Source: Bdellovibrionales bacterium RIFCSPHIGHO2_01_FULL_40_29
Lineage (GTDB): Bacteria; Bdellovibrionota; Bdellovibrionia; Bdellovibrionales; Bdellovibrionaceae
Direction of reading: 5' to 3'
Length of the DNA stretch: 64,000 nt
NCBI GenBank assembly: GCA_001771815.1
Contig: MEPU01000013.1
Location: 532,424 to 596,423 of the forward strand
Below the pieces are notes generated by a model. The model did not search any database. It was not told the origin of the DNA and was given only the letters and a program-made list of their open reading frames with translations. Of this stretch, positions 18,840 through 28,195 are shown one piece after another. Position numbers and translations under genes: made by a program. Numbering within the stretch: position 1 is the stretch's first letter; every line of letters starts with the position of its first letter.

Positions 18840-19841
18840 ATGAGTGATTTGCGAAAAACAATAACAATTTATTTGGTGGCGAACGATGAAAGCCAAACCA
18901 AAAAACTGACGATGCCAATGAGCTATTTCAAAATCTCGGCGTTCATAGTTGCCGTATTTGTGATCTCGTTATTCGCAGGTCTTATTGATTATTTCGGGTT
19001 ATTGGCTCAATCTCTGGAAAATAAAAAATTAAAAATCGAAAACCTCAATCTTCAAAAACAATTCCAAGTGGTTGAAGGAAAATTAGATACGCTGCAATCA
19101 GGTTTGGATCGCGTTGGCATGATGACCAGCAAATTGAAATTGATCACAGACACTCAAATGAAAGACCGCGCCGAAAAGTTGAATTTTCCAGCGCAAACGT
19201 CAGCGCCAGGAACTGATCCCACACAAGAGCGCATGAGCAACGAACAACTGATTCAGCAAGAACCATTGATAGCCAGCGAAAATCCAGTGAATACATTCAA
19301 GGGCGAAATCGCGACTGAAAAATCAACATCAAATTACGCAACCCTAGTGATCCGCATTGATGAAGCCGTCAAAGATTCAGCGCTGAAAGAACAATCCGTC
19401 ATCGAATTATGGGAAATGCTTTCAGATCGCCAAAGTTTGCTGTCAGCAACCCCCTATATAAAACCCGCACGTGGCCCGATCGGTTCGCGTTTTGGATACC
19501 GCATCGATCCTATTAACGGCCGCCAAAAAATGCATGCCGGCGTCGACATCGTGGCCTCACCAGGCACCCCCGTTCGCGCCCCCGCAGACGGAGTCATCAG
19601 CTTCGCCGGATGGGATGAACAATTCGGAAAATTAGTTTCCATCGATCACGGTTACGGAGTCTTAACTCGTTATGCCCACAACTCACAAATTTACGTGCAA
19701 GTCGGTCAAAAAGTTTCCAAGTTCGACGTCGTTTCCGCAACCGGGAATACCGGTCGATCTACGGGACCTCATTTGCATTACGAGGTTCGCGTGAACGGTA
19801 TTCCGGTGAATCCGATGAATTATATTTTGGATGAAGAGTAG
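18840..19841 (+). CDS. Membrane-anchored M23 family metallopeptidase
   Basis: 333 residues. A short cytoplasmic N terminus is followed by one transmembrane helix (about 32-54), a coiled-coil segment (about 55-100) and a linker. The LytM/M23 domain has a full zinc and catalytic set: His232 and Asp236 in HAGVD, His280 in RYAHN, and His311 and His313 in HLH. It should cleave peptide cross-links of peptidoglycan in the periplasm. The layout resembles sidewall or division hydrolases, and also those used by predators to modify walls. It is transcribed with the PP2C gene. Confidence 0.93.
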   Translation: MSDLRKTITIYLVANDESQTKKLTMPMSYFKISAFIVAVFVISLFAGLIDYFGLLAQSLENKKLKIENLNLQKQFQVVEGKLDTLQSGLDRVGMMTSKLKLITDTQMKDRAEKLNFPAQTSAPGTDPTQERMSNEQLIQQEPLIASENPVNTFKGEIATEKSTSNYATLVIRIDEAVKDSALKEQSVIELWEMLSDRQSLLSATPYIKPARGPIGSRFGYRIDPINGRQKMHAGVDIVASPGTPVRAPADGVISFAGWDEQFGKLVSIDHGYGVLTRYAHNSQIYVQVGQKVSKFDVVSATGNTGRSTGPHLHYEVRVNGIPVNPMNYILDEE

Positions 19842-19924
19842 GGTTTTTTAATGACCAATCCAAAAATTCCGTAACCCGAGAGTCTATCGCAGATCCTTTC
19901 ATTAATCCTAGTCATTTCAGCAGG

Positions 19925-19951
19925 TTACAAATTAAAATATTGTGTTATAGT
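19925..19951 (+). promoter_or_regulatory. Possible sigma70-type promoter for the small-protein/PIN gene pair
   Basis: TTACAA (19925-19930) and TATAGT (19946-19951) are separated by 15 nt, shorter than the usual 17. GGAGG follows at about 19962-19966, just before the ATG at 19972. The -35 match is weak. Confidence 0.4.
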
Positions 19952-19971
19952 CTTTTTATTCGGAGGTGTTT

Positions 19972-20160
19972 ATGACATTACAAAATCCAAAAATAGGAAA
20001 AAAAGGTGCTCCTGCGAAAATCGCAGAAAAAGCAAACCGGCTGCGTCGACAGCCGCTTTCAAAAAAGATATTTGAAATCGTAGATGAAAATTATAAAAAT
20101 AATCTCAATAAAGAACCTCTGAAGAGATCGGCTAAATCGGATCAAGATATGGATTTGTAA
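19972..20160 (+). CDS. Small basic protein upstream of a PIN-domain gene (possible antitoxin)
   Basis: 62 residues from the ATG at 19972, which has GGAGG 6 nt upstream. An in-frame GTG at 19966 overlaps that site and is unlikely. The sequence is Lys/Arg-rich in its first 35 residues (QNPKIGKKGAPAKIAEK) with an acidic tail. No known antitoxin fold (AbrB, RHH, Phd, HTH) was recognised. Its stop is immediately followed by the ATG of the PIN-domain gene, so the two are translated together. Antitoxin function is inferred only from this arrangement. Confidence 0.6.
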   Translation: MTLQNPKIGKKGAPAKIAEKANRLRRQPLSKKIFEIVDENYKNNLNKEPLKRSAKSDQDMDL

Positions 20161-20952
20161 ATGTCGCAACTTTGGGGGTATTCCGATCTTTACAATTTAA
20201 TTGATCAGCGGCCTAATCTCAAATTAGGAATGATGATCGATACGAATCTTCTTATCGCAGCAACCTATGATTCTGATGAAAATTATGAAAAGACAAAAGA
20301 GTTTTTAGATTTGGTTTTTGAAAATGAGATTCCACTCTACTGTAACGTCAATGTTAAAGCTGAGTTTCTTGAAATTCATAGGCGAATTATTTTTACAGAG
20401 GCAATTGTTGGTTTTGCAGAGGTAATTGAAATTGGTAAACTTCCGCCGACCCTAGCCAGCAAGATTACAACCCTGAATAATCGTATCACGAGGATAGAAA
20501 AAAAGAATACAGAGGAAAATCTGAATTCTCCCAAAGTTCTTCGACTTAGCGAAGCCGAAATCAAAGATTTCAAGCTTGAAATGCTTAGAGTTTCAAATTC
20601 TGGTGGTGAAAATCTTTGGTATGAACTTTGCGAATTACGAGTCGGTGATAAAATTAGCAGTCTTTGGGAAGAGACCAAAGAGGGGTTTGGCCTCAATTTC
20701 ATTGGAACTAGGAAAGAGGACCAGGATAATCATCTAAAGCATGAACCTGATTGGAACAGGGCCACTGCGCTCATGGAAAAACAAGGTCTATCTAGTGCAG
20801 ATGCCATGATCGTAAATATGTTTTTAGCTTCAAAATTTGATTTGCTTATAACAAGCGACAATGAAGTGGCAATTGCAATTCTAAAAAATGGTAACATTCC
20901 ACAAGGATGTATCGTACCAGAACGAGTTAAAATTATTATTCAAGGCATGTGA
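20161..20952 (+). CDS. Large PIN-domain protein, putative ribonuclease
   Basis: 263 residues. PIN-fold acidic residues can be placed at Asp27 (MMIDTNLLIAATYD), Glu68 (NVKAEFLE), Asp214 (LSSADAMIVNMFLAS) and Asp233 (LLITSDNEVA), as needed for a Mg-dependent RNase. About 130 residues lie between the second and third acids, so the protein is nearly twice the length of ordinary VapC. The insert is charged and helical. The ATG directly follows the stop of the small upstream gene. The 3' end is 2 nt from a convergent TMTC-like gene. Toxin role is inferred; an RNA-processing role is also possible. Confidence 0.72.
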   Translation: MSQLWGYSDLYNLIDQRPNLKLGMMIDTNLLIAATYDSDENYEKTKEFLDLVFENEIPLYCNVNVKAEFLEIHRRIIFTEAIVGFAEVIEIGKLPPTLASKITTLNNRITRIEKKNTEENLNSPKVLRLSEAEIKDFKLEMLRVSNSGGENLWYELCELRVGDKISSLWEETKEGFGLNFIGTRKEDQDNHLKHEPDWNRATALMEKQGLSSADAMIVNMFLASKFDLLITSDNEVAIAILKNGNIPQGCIVPERVKIIIQGM

Positions 20953-20953
20953 T

Positions 20954-22648
20954 TTATTTTTCGCGAAGTTCTTGAACCGCTTGCTTAAAAATAAGATTAT
21001 CTGGAGAAAGTTCTAAGGCTTTCTGATAGTGCTTGAGGGCGTTGATTTTTTGATTTTGTCTTTCGTAAGCGTATCCTAAATTGTAGTAAGCCAAAGCATT
21101 TGTTTCATCTCGTTTTATAGCTTCAGTAAATAATTCAGATGCCTTTTCATAAAGATTCAATTTTGCATATATGGCGCCCAAATTATTGTATGAATTTGAA
21201 AAATAGGGATTCAGCTGAATGGCTTTTTCATAATAAAGTTTTGCTTGATCAAGCTGACTGCGATCATCATAGATTGCTGCTATATTATAATAACTTTGAG
21301 CATTCGGATTGATATTAATCGCTTTTTGTAAATTTATCAAAGCGCCTTCATTATCACCTTTATTCTTTAAAACTAATGCTAAGGTGTTGTGGGCCATCAG
21401 GCTTTGTGGGTTTAAAGAAATATTCTGCTCAAGAAGCTTCTGTTCCGTAGAAAAGTTCTCTATATGATTCAGGCTAAGAACAAAAAATATGATCGCTACA
21501 ATTATGCTAACGGCATAAAACCAAATTTTTTTAACTGATTTTCTAAATAAGAATTCAATAGTCGGTGCTAAAAATCCCAACATAGCAATGCCAAGCCAAT
21601 GTTCAGCGACAAACGAATATCTAAAAAAGTATATTTCGAATAATCCCAAAACTGGAAACAAAAGACAAAATGATGTGAATAGACCAATCAGAGTAAGCGA
21701 AAATTTCTTTTTTAAAATCAAATAAACTGATCCTATCAGAATGGCGAATAGAATGAATGTCGGTAGATATGCAGCGATAGAATTTTGAATCACCCATCGA
21801 GGGTGAACCAATGTCAGTGGATGTGGCCAAAATGTATTAAATAAATAGAAAAAATAGGTCTTACCGACCAAAGCGAAGCGAAACCACATCGATGGCTCAA
21901 GAATGAGCTCAGAATCAACAGTGGGGAATGCATTCTGTTCCCAAAAAATATTGATTAAACCTACTGCAAAAGTAATTAAAAAAAGAGGTCCCGTTAAAAG
22001 CACCACTTTTTTAATTGAACCAGCCTTAAATTTGAAAAAAAGATAGACGGCAAATAAAACCGTTAGCCCAACAAGTGATACTTTAGATAAAAACGATAAA
22101 ATTAAGAATATTGCGGATAGAAAATAATATTTATAATGATCTTTTTTTAAATATTGATCTGTGTTTTGTAGATATCTATTTACAAACTCTATCCAAAACA
22201 ATGTGGAAATCAAAGCAAACATATTGGCGAGGTTTGTTTTAATCTGAAAAATCCATACAACAACTTCCACATTCATTGGATGCAGTGCAAATAGCAAGGC
22301 AATCCACCATGCGGCTGCAAAACCCAATTTATTCAGAGTTTTCCAAACTAAAATTACGGTTGTGATGTAAAGAATCAAATTAACGATATGATAGCCGAAA
22401 GCCTCATTGCCAAAAGCTTGCTTGCAAATCCACAAAACACTGTATGCAACAGGCCAAAAATCAACAGTACTGTGCTGGGTCCAAATCTTTTTAAGGCCAT
22501 TGGGATCACTCATCAATTTACTATTAAGAATATATGTAAAGTCATCCCATATAAATCCATAGGATAGGCTTTGGAAATAAAGCAGAATAATTGCTAAAGC
22601 CAAGACGCTTGTTGCTAAAAATATAGTTTTTCTGTCTACAGAGAGCAC
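20954..22648 (-). CDS. TMTC-like membrane glycosyltransferase with C-terminal TPRs
   Basis: 564 residues, GTG start. About ten hydrophobic helices are followed by at least four TPR units (SLMAHNTLALVLKNKGD onward, about 420-560). The first periplasmic loop carries the GT-C acidic pair in GFIWDDFTYILN (Asp35, Asp36), and HPMNVEVVVWI matches the HP.H.E.V signature of TMTC proteins. In animals TMTC enzymes transfer mannose from dolichyl phosphate to beta-sandwich domains. Here a polyprenyl-phosphate sugar donor and a periplasmic protein acceptor are inferred. It is the last gene of a minus-strand block. Confidence 0.75.
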   Translation of the reverse strand: MLSVDRKTIFLATSVLALAIILLYFQSLSYGFIWDDFTYILNSKLMSDPNGLKKIWTQHSTVDFWPVAYSVLWICKQAFGNEAFGYHIVNLILYITTVILVWKTLNKLGFAAAWWIALLFALHPMNVEVVVWIFQIKTNLANMFALISTLFWIEFVNRYLQNTDQYLKKDHYKYYFLSAIFLILSFLSKVSLVGLTVLFAVYLFFKFKAGSIKKVVLLTGPLFLITFAVGLINIFWEQNAFPTVDSELILEPSMWFRFALVGKTYFFYLFNTFWPHPLTLVHPRWVIQNSIAAYLPTFILFAILIGSVYLILKKKFSLTLIGLFTSFCLLFPVLGLFEIYFFRYSFVAEHWLGIAMLGFLAPTIEFLFRKSVKKIWFYAVSIIVAIIFFVLSLNHIENFSTEQKLLEQNISLNPQSLMAHNTLALVLKNKGDNEGALINLQKAININPNAQSYYNIAAIYDDRSQLDQAKLYYEKAIQLNPYFSNSYNNLGAIYAKLNLYEKASELFTEAIKRDETNALAYYNLGYAYERQNQKINALKHYQKALELSPDNLIFKQAVQELREK

Positions 22649-22718
22649 GTCATTATGTTAACTGGATTTATTAGGAATACAAATTCTTAGTATATAAAGT
22701 TTTGATTTTAAAGGCAGT

Positions 22719-24602
22719 TTAATTTTTATTTGGCTCAGAAATGTTTGTGCGACGATTCTGAGGCAAGTTCTTAACTCGGTTTTGAATATTTATAAAATTC
22801 TCGAGTTCACTTTTTCCGAGTTCTACATTTCCTTTTTGAAAATAGGCTCTGGATAATGTTTGGTGTGGTTCTGGATAATTAGGATCAAGTTCAATTGCTT
22901 TTAAAAGATAGGAAATGCTTTTTTCAACTTCGTTCAATTCTAAGTAAATACTTCCGAGATTATTATTGGCTTCAGGACTGTGGGAATTTAATTTTAAGAG
23001 ATCTAATAAAATTTGAATCGCATCTTGTTTTCTATTAAGTCGATAATAAACAATAGACGAGTTAATATAGCTTGCGGTCAATGAAGAGTTTAGTGCAATT
23101 GATTTTTTGTAATAATCTAAGGCTTGATCTAAATTGTTTTCACGTTCATTTATGAGTCCCATGTTGAAGTAAATGGATCCTTCTTCAATTCCTAAGGTTT
23201 TCGTTTTCTCAAATAGTTCGCGCACCTTAAGGGGTTGGTTTGTCTGGGTGTAAGCTTCAATTAAATTTATGAAGGGTTTTGAAAAATTGGGATCAAGCTC
23301 AAGCGCTCTTTCAAAAAAAGGTATTGCTTCATTAAAATTCCCCTTCTTTTGAAGCTCTAATCCAAAATTACTATTGGCGACTGCGCTCAATGGATAGTGC
23401 TGCAAAGTGTTTTTCCATAATTCGGTTGAATTGGCCCAGGTTTTTGCTTGTAAGTGTGTTTTATAGGACAGCAAGCCGACGATTAGAAAAAAGGAAATAT
23501 AGGCGGGGTTTTTTATTTTTTTAATCTTTGTCAATTCAAAAGCAAGTATTGCAAAAATTGTGAAAATTCCGATGCTTGGAAAATACATAAAACGATCTGC
23601 AAATAGAAAACGATTCCCAAACGGAATAATTTGAAGCACTGGAAAAATTGAAATTAAGAAAAAGAGCAATAGAAAAACGATAGTTCTAGAATAATTTTTA
23701 TATATTTTGATAAAAGTAACAACGGTAGTGAAAAAAAGAATCATTATTAAATAATCAATCCATGTAATTGCGGTGGCGCTTTTTTCATATAAGGCAGCAA
23801 GCATTGTCGGATTGAATGATTTACTGATATAAAAAGTCAAAGAGTCAAAAATGTTTATAAAGACTTCGGCGAGTGTTCGGTTCTGAGAAAACTCAGGAGT
23901 CAATGCCGAGTTATGAAGATTAAGATGAAAACTTGCAAAAATAATCATTAATAAAATATAGGGTATGCTTTTAAAAAAAATGTTTTTAAGCGGTTCTTTT
24001 TTATAAAGACTAATTAAAATAATCAATCCAGGCATGGTGATGGCCATGAATTTTGAAAATAAAGCAAGGGCTGTGCAGAGGACACTAATGCTTAAAAATA
24101 TGATATTTTTTCGAAAAGAATTTTCGGTAGTTTTAAAGTAAAAAATCAAAGAAAGCATCGAAAAAAAAGTGCAAAGCATATCTTTTCTTTGAGAGATCCA
24201 GGCCACAGACTCAACATGCAGAGGATGAATTCCGAAAAGCAATGCTGCGGCTAAGGGAATAAAAGTATTTTTAGGAAAAAATAAGCGAACAAAAATAAAA
24301 ACCAATATAACATTCAAGATATGAAAAATTAAATTAGTGAGGTGATAGTAAAATGGATTAAATTTAAAAAATGTATATTCAATCGCAAAAGAAGTCGTTA
24401 CTAAAGGAAGATAATCTTCGGCAACAACACTTGTAAAAGCTTTTTTGAAGCTAAAATCTATCACTGCAGGGTTTTGAATAAGCAGGATGGGGTCATCAAA
24501 ATCGACAAAGCCATTGTTTAAAGAGCTGATGTATGGAATAGCAGAAACAAATATTACTATGAGCATCAAGAATAAAGGGTTTATATTTTTCGATGAGATC
24601 AT
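22719..24602 (-). CDS. TMTC-like membrane glycosyltransferase with TPR tail (subtype A)
   Basis: 627 residues. The first loop has FVDFDDPILLIQN (Asp36, Asp37), followed by HPLHVESVAWISQRKD, a close match to TMTC proteins. About ten membrane helices follow, with IIPFGNRFLFADRFMYFPSIG near the end of the membrane part. At least five TPR units occupy about 390-610. It is a close paralogue of the gene at 28196, as shown by the same loop motifs, the same N-terminal pattern and the same TPR layout. It should glycosylate exported proteins or lipids from a lipid-linked sugar. Acceptor and sugar are unknown. Confidence 0.76.
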   Translation of the reverse strand: MISSKNINPLFLMLIVIFVSAIPYISSLNNGFVDFDDPILLIQNPAVIDFSFKKAFTSVVAEDYLPLVTTSFAIEYTFFKFNPFYYHLTNLIFHILNVILVFIFVRLFFPKNTFIPLAAALLFGIHPLHVESVAWISQRKDMLCTFFSMLSLIFYFKTTENSFRKNIIFLSISVLCTALALFSKFMAITMPGLIILISLYKKEPLKNIFFKSIPYILLMIIFASFHLNLHNSALTPEFSQNRTLAEVFINIFDSLTFYISKSFNPTMLAALYEKSATAITWIDYLIMILFFTTVVTFIKIYKNYSRTIVFLLLFFLISIFPVLQIIPFGNRFLFADRFMYFPSIGIFTIFAILAFELTKIKKIKNPAYISFFLIVGLLSYKTHLQAKTWANSTELWKNTLQHYPLSAVANSNFGLELQKKGNFNEAIPFFERALELDPNFSKPFINLIEAYTQTNQPLKVRELFEKTKTLGIEEGSIYFNMGLINERENNLDQALDYYKKSIALNSSLTASYINSSIVYYRLNRKQDAIQILLDLLKLNSHSPEANNNLGSIYLELNEVEKSISYLLKAIELDPNYPEPHQTLSRAYFQKGNVELGKSELENFINIQNRVKNLPQNRRTNISEPNKN

Positions 24603-24655
24603 GATTTAACGCTATGTCATTTGCAGAGAAAAATCAGGTTAAATTAATAATTAAT

Positions 24656-26461
24656 CTAAAAATATCTAAAATATTTACTCTGAATCGCTTCAAGCTTTTG
24701 ATTACATGCCGAAATATTTTTATTTTGCATGGCTTCGATTTCGCAAATTTTTTGCTGTGCAGGAGTATACCAAGACGCTGTATCCAGAGCCTTCAAAAAT
24801 TCAGCCTTCGCAAAATCTAATTGCTTACTCTCAAGAATTGCAAGCGCCTTCAAATAATTAAAATGGGCATACTCTGTCCAAATTTCACGAAACACATCGT
24901 ATTCATTTTCAGGGGACTTAATAAGTTTAATATCCGAATGAAAAAGTAAAGTCGGCAGGGCTCCTGACATTAAGTTAATCCCTGAGCCTTGCTCTAACAT
25001 TCTGCCAAGTGGAAGAATTCCAATTTTATACTTTTCAGCATTTTGAAAGTCTAAGTTAGTTAAAAAGTTAAATTTTTGCAAATTAGGGCCTATAATGTCA
25101 TCTTCAATAACAATATTTTTTGTTTCAATAATTTTTTCTGTATTTGCAATCAAACCATTATGAACGGCTTTGGTTAAAAACCACTCGAAGAATAATAACC
25201 TTGGATGAATAATAAATACTTCAGGGTGCACATTCAAAATGGTCTGAGCATATTTTAAAGCACCATACTTAGTGTCCGTCATAGTTAAAAGAATAACTGA
25301 TTTGTCTGGTGTTGATTGATTAAGAAGATTTATTGAGTAATCTTCTATTATTGTATTTTTTGAAAAATCATTTTCTTTATAAAAATTTAAAATATTAAAA
25401 GCAGAACCCGACACGATAACAACGAAAACTATTTGCTTTAAAGTTTTAGAAAATTCACATTTAAGAACTTGTAGCATTATCCAAAAACAAAGCAGTACAT
25501 GGAAGAAAATAAAAAATCTCTCTACAGTTTCAATTTTGAATCCAATTAACTCTATATTTGATAAATAAAAGAAAACAAAAACATACAGACCTATTGAAAA
25601 TGTAAAAATGTGTTCATTAAAAGTAAAATTCTTATGTTTAGAGGCCCTGTGGAAAAAAGCTATGAAACCTACAATTAAAAGAACCCAAAAACTTTTTAAT
25701 GTTTGCATTGCTAAATGAGTCAAAATTAGCCACATCGATCCTGATTCATTTGTTCCCACTAATTTAAAAGTTCCATAATCATGACGCAAAAAGTGTAAAA
25801 CTACGGCATTGAGAGAATCTAAATTTCCCCATGAATCTAAATTTGATGGGTGCAAAAGCATAAGCGACGCATACATCGCCATCATTAAAATTAAACCAAT
25901 TGCTATAAGCAGCCATTGCATTTTTGATTTAATATTTTTTAATCCAATATGAATAATAATGGGTGCTAAGAAAATTAATGTTAAGTGATGGGATAGTCCG
26001 ATTAAAAATATAAATGGAATATATATTTGATGCTTCAAAGCACGTGCATCCAAATACAAAAATAAAATAAGGGCAACAAAAAGTCCATGCAGCGCAAAAA
26101 CATCAGGAAGAATTGAAAATTTCCAAAAAATTCTTGAGCTTGCCAGGGTTAAAGCAATTGCAAATCCCAACCAAGGTTTGCTTCGCAGACATAAAAATAA
26201 AATGGCACAAGTAATCACTGAAATAATAGAAGTTGCCAGAGCTGCTCGCCAAAAAACAGAACCAAAAGGTAAAAACGAAGTCACTGCATGAATGAGCCAA
26301 ATAAATAACGGATATCCCGGGGGATGTATAACTTCTAAAAGAAATGCGGAACGCACTAATTCACCAGTATCACCCATTTGAACTGTGTATGGCATATTAG
26401 GAATATAAATAAGAAATATTCCCATAATAAGAACAAGGGCTGAAGTTATTTTAGATTTCAT
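24656..26461 (-). CDS. DUF2723-family multi-pass membrane protein (GT-C/PMT-like)
   Basis: About 601 residues from the ATG at 26461; a GTG at 26521 would add 20 hydrophilic residues before the first membrane helix. The segment GDTGELVRSAFLLEVIHPPGYPL (split around Asp31, Glu34 and HPPGYP) is the DUF2723 signature, a group linked to protein O-mannosyltransferases. About ten membrane helices are followed by a periplasmic part of about 200 residues ending in a helical repeat with cysteines. It sits among TMTC-like paralogues, which suggests a shared pathway. Enzymatic activity is inferred from fold only. Confidence 0.72.
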   Translation of the reverse strand: MKSKITSALVLIMGIFLIYIPNMPYTVQMGDTGELVRSAFLLEVIHPPGYPLFIWLIHAVTSFLPFGSVFWRAALATSIISVITCAILFLCLRSKPWLGFAIALTLASSRIFWKFSILPDVFALHGLFVALILFLYLDARALKHQIYIPFIFLIGLSHHLTLIFLAPIIIHIGLKNIKSKMQWLLIAIGLILMMAMYASLMLLHPSNLDSWGNLDSLNAVVLHFLRHDYGTFKLVGTNESGSMWLILTHLAMQTLKSFWVLLIVGFIAFFHRASKHKNFTFNEHIFTFSIGLYVFVFFYLSNIELIGFKIETVERFFIFFHVLLCFWIMLQVLKCEFSKTLKQIVFVVIVSGSAFNILNFYKENDFSKNTIIEDYSINLLNQSTPDKSVILLTMTDTKYGALKYAQTILNVHPEVFIIHPRLLFFEWFLTKAVHNGLIANTEKIIETKNIVIEDDIIGPNLQKFNFLTNLDFQNAEKYKIGILPLGRMLEQGSGINLMSGALPTLLFHSDIKLIKSPENEYDVFREIWTEYAHFNYLKALAILESKQLDFAKAEFLKALDTASWYTPAQQKICEIEAMQNKNISACNQKLEAIQSKYFRYF

Positions 26462-26536
26462 CACCTTATCGTAAGTAAACTTGCAATCCTTGTCACATAT
26501 GAAATAGCGAACAACGGCCACAATAAATTTTAATAG

Positions 26537-28090
26537 CTAATAACCTTGAGATTGCAGCTCAAGCAAAAGTTTATTTTTTGGTAGTACTATGATGGCATCT
26601 TTCAAGAAATGGCTTAGATCATTTCTTCGATTTTGTACGAGAAGTAATCGCGCATAATTTTCTATCGCAAGGGGGTATTGGCCATTTTTAATTGCCGTAA
26701 TAAAATATTCTTCTGCAGCTGCATAGTTTCCTCTGTTGGCTTCGATTGTCCCAATATTATTCCATGCCGAAAATGATGCTGGATCGAGTTGAATGGATTT
26801 TTTAAAAAGCGCTTCAGCTTTGGTTAAATTTCCAGCTCGAGAATAATACAAACCAAGTGTATTGTTATAATTACTATCATTTGGAGATGTTGCAACCGCT
26901 TCGGTGAATAATGAAATGCCACTTTTCCATTCTTGAATGCGCAAGTAAGTTCGGCCAGACAAAAGACAGAATACTAGTAGAAATAAAACAATGGCAGATT
27001 TTTGGTATCTCAAAATAATTTGTTCTGCAGATAATCCAATTAGACCAATGACGGCAAGTGATCCAACATAGAACCACCTATTGGCTACTGTGGCATCAAG
27101 TGGAATAAATATGTTTGAATGAAGTCCCATATTTAAAACAATTAAGATTAAAAAAATTTTGCCCAGTGGTTTTTTCAATAGTTGGATTCGATTACACATA
27201 CTTATAATGCACCAAATGACAAAAATTGAAACGAATAAAGGAAAAATCACTTCTGAAAATGAAAATTCAGTGACCACCCAGTTTTCATGAAGTGAGATTG
27301 TTTCGGGCCAAAAAAATGTCTTTATATAATAAAATACTTCTTTTGGAAAGGTAAGTAGTCGCTCGCCCCAAGTGAGTTTTCCAATAGGAATTGTCGTATA
27401 TGATAGCGTGGTCATTTCTACGATAATAAATCGAATAACTGAATATGCACCGAACGCAATGACAGAAGCCGTGAAAACTAATATCAACCGTGTTTTATTA
27501 TTGGAGTTAAGAAAAAATGAAATGACTGGAGCCGCAAAAACAAAAATAATTCCAGACTCTTTACTCATCAGAGAAAAAATCAAGCATATTGCAATATAGA
27601 TCCATGATTTATTTTTCATGATAAGTAATAACGAAAGCAATCCCCAAAGTAAATAGAGATTATCTTGGAGATTTGCAATGTAAAGAATGACTTCGCTATT
27701 TATCGAATGAACTAAAAATAATACAGCCATAGCGGCTGCAAGAATTGGCGAAATCCAGAAGCTCAAAATTAAATAAAAAAGAAATGCTATAATTATTCCA
27801 AGAAAAAGTTGAAATAAATGAAAAGGCAGGCTTGTACCATTGCCGATTTTCCAAAGTAGTGCATATGTCATTGTTAGAAGCGGTTTGTAATAAATTCCAG
27901 AGGCATTCTCTTTGCCATAGCTGTTAAAAGTTGATTCGCTAAAAATTTTTGCAATATTAAAATTTTGAATGGTTTCATTTTTAACAATCTGAGATTCATC
28001 ATCGAATATAAAGGGATTATTCAGACTACTTCCGAATAAAACAAATCCTGTGAATAAAAGAAAAATAAAGACGTAAAATTTTGTCGACAC
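26537..28090 (-). CDS. TMTC-like membrane glycosyltransferase with short TPR tail (subtype B)
   Basis: 517 residues, GTG start. The first loop reads PFIFDDESQIVKN (Asp30, Asp31), and HSINSEVILYIANLQDNLY corresponds to the HP.H.E.V..I..R.D motif. A loop FFWPETISLHENW is shared with the gene at 34707 (FFWPQEISLTQDW), so these two form a subtype. About two to three TPR units end the protein (SNYNNTLGLYYSRAGNLTKA and onward). The 5' neighbour is the DUF2723-side gene and the upstream gene is the subtype A paralogue at 28196, across a spacer with a strong hairpin. Confidence 0.75.
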   Translation of the reverse strand: MSTKFYVFIFLLFTGFVLFGSSLNNPFIFDDESQIVKNETIQNFNIAKIFSESTFNSYGKENASGIYYKPLLTMTYALLWKIGNGTSLPFHLFQLFLGIIIAFLFYLILSFWISPILAAAMAVLFLVHSINSEVILYIANLQDNLYLLWGLLSLLLIMKNKSWIYIAICLIFSLMSKESGIIFVFAAPVISFFLNSNNKTRLILVFTASVIAFGAYSVIRFIIVEMTTLSYTTIPIGKLTWGERLLTFPKEVFYYIKTFFWPETISLHENWVVTEFSFSEVIFPLFVSIFVIWCIISMCNRIQLLKKPLGKIFLILIVLNMGLHSNIFIPLDATVANRWFYVGSLAVIGLIGLSAEQIILRYQKSAIVLFLLVFCLLSGRTYLRIQEWKSGISLFTEAVATSPNDSNYNNTLGLYYSRAGNLTKAEALFKKSIQLDPASFSAWNNIGTIEANRGNYAAAEEYFITAIKNGQYPLAIENYARLLLVQNRRNDLSHFLKDAIIVLPKNKLLLELQSQGY

Positions 28091-28113
28091 TTAATTATTG
28101 AATCAGATACATG

Positions 28114-28145
28114 CAGCAGAAGCAACCATTACGGTTCTTCTGCTG
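28114..28145. other. Intercistronic hairpin without U tract
   Basis: CAGCAGAAG (28114-28122) pairs with CTTCTGCTG (28137-28145), extended by AACC/GGTT around an ATTAC loop, with one unpaired base. On the minus strand no T-run follows, so it looks like an RNA-processing or stabilising hairpin between two TMTC-like genes rather than a classical terminator. Confidence 0.6.
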
Positions 28146-28195
28146 TTGTTAACTTTAAAAAACTACTTCTGTTGGGAGTATTTAAAAATACTAAA

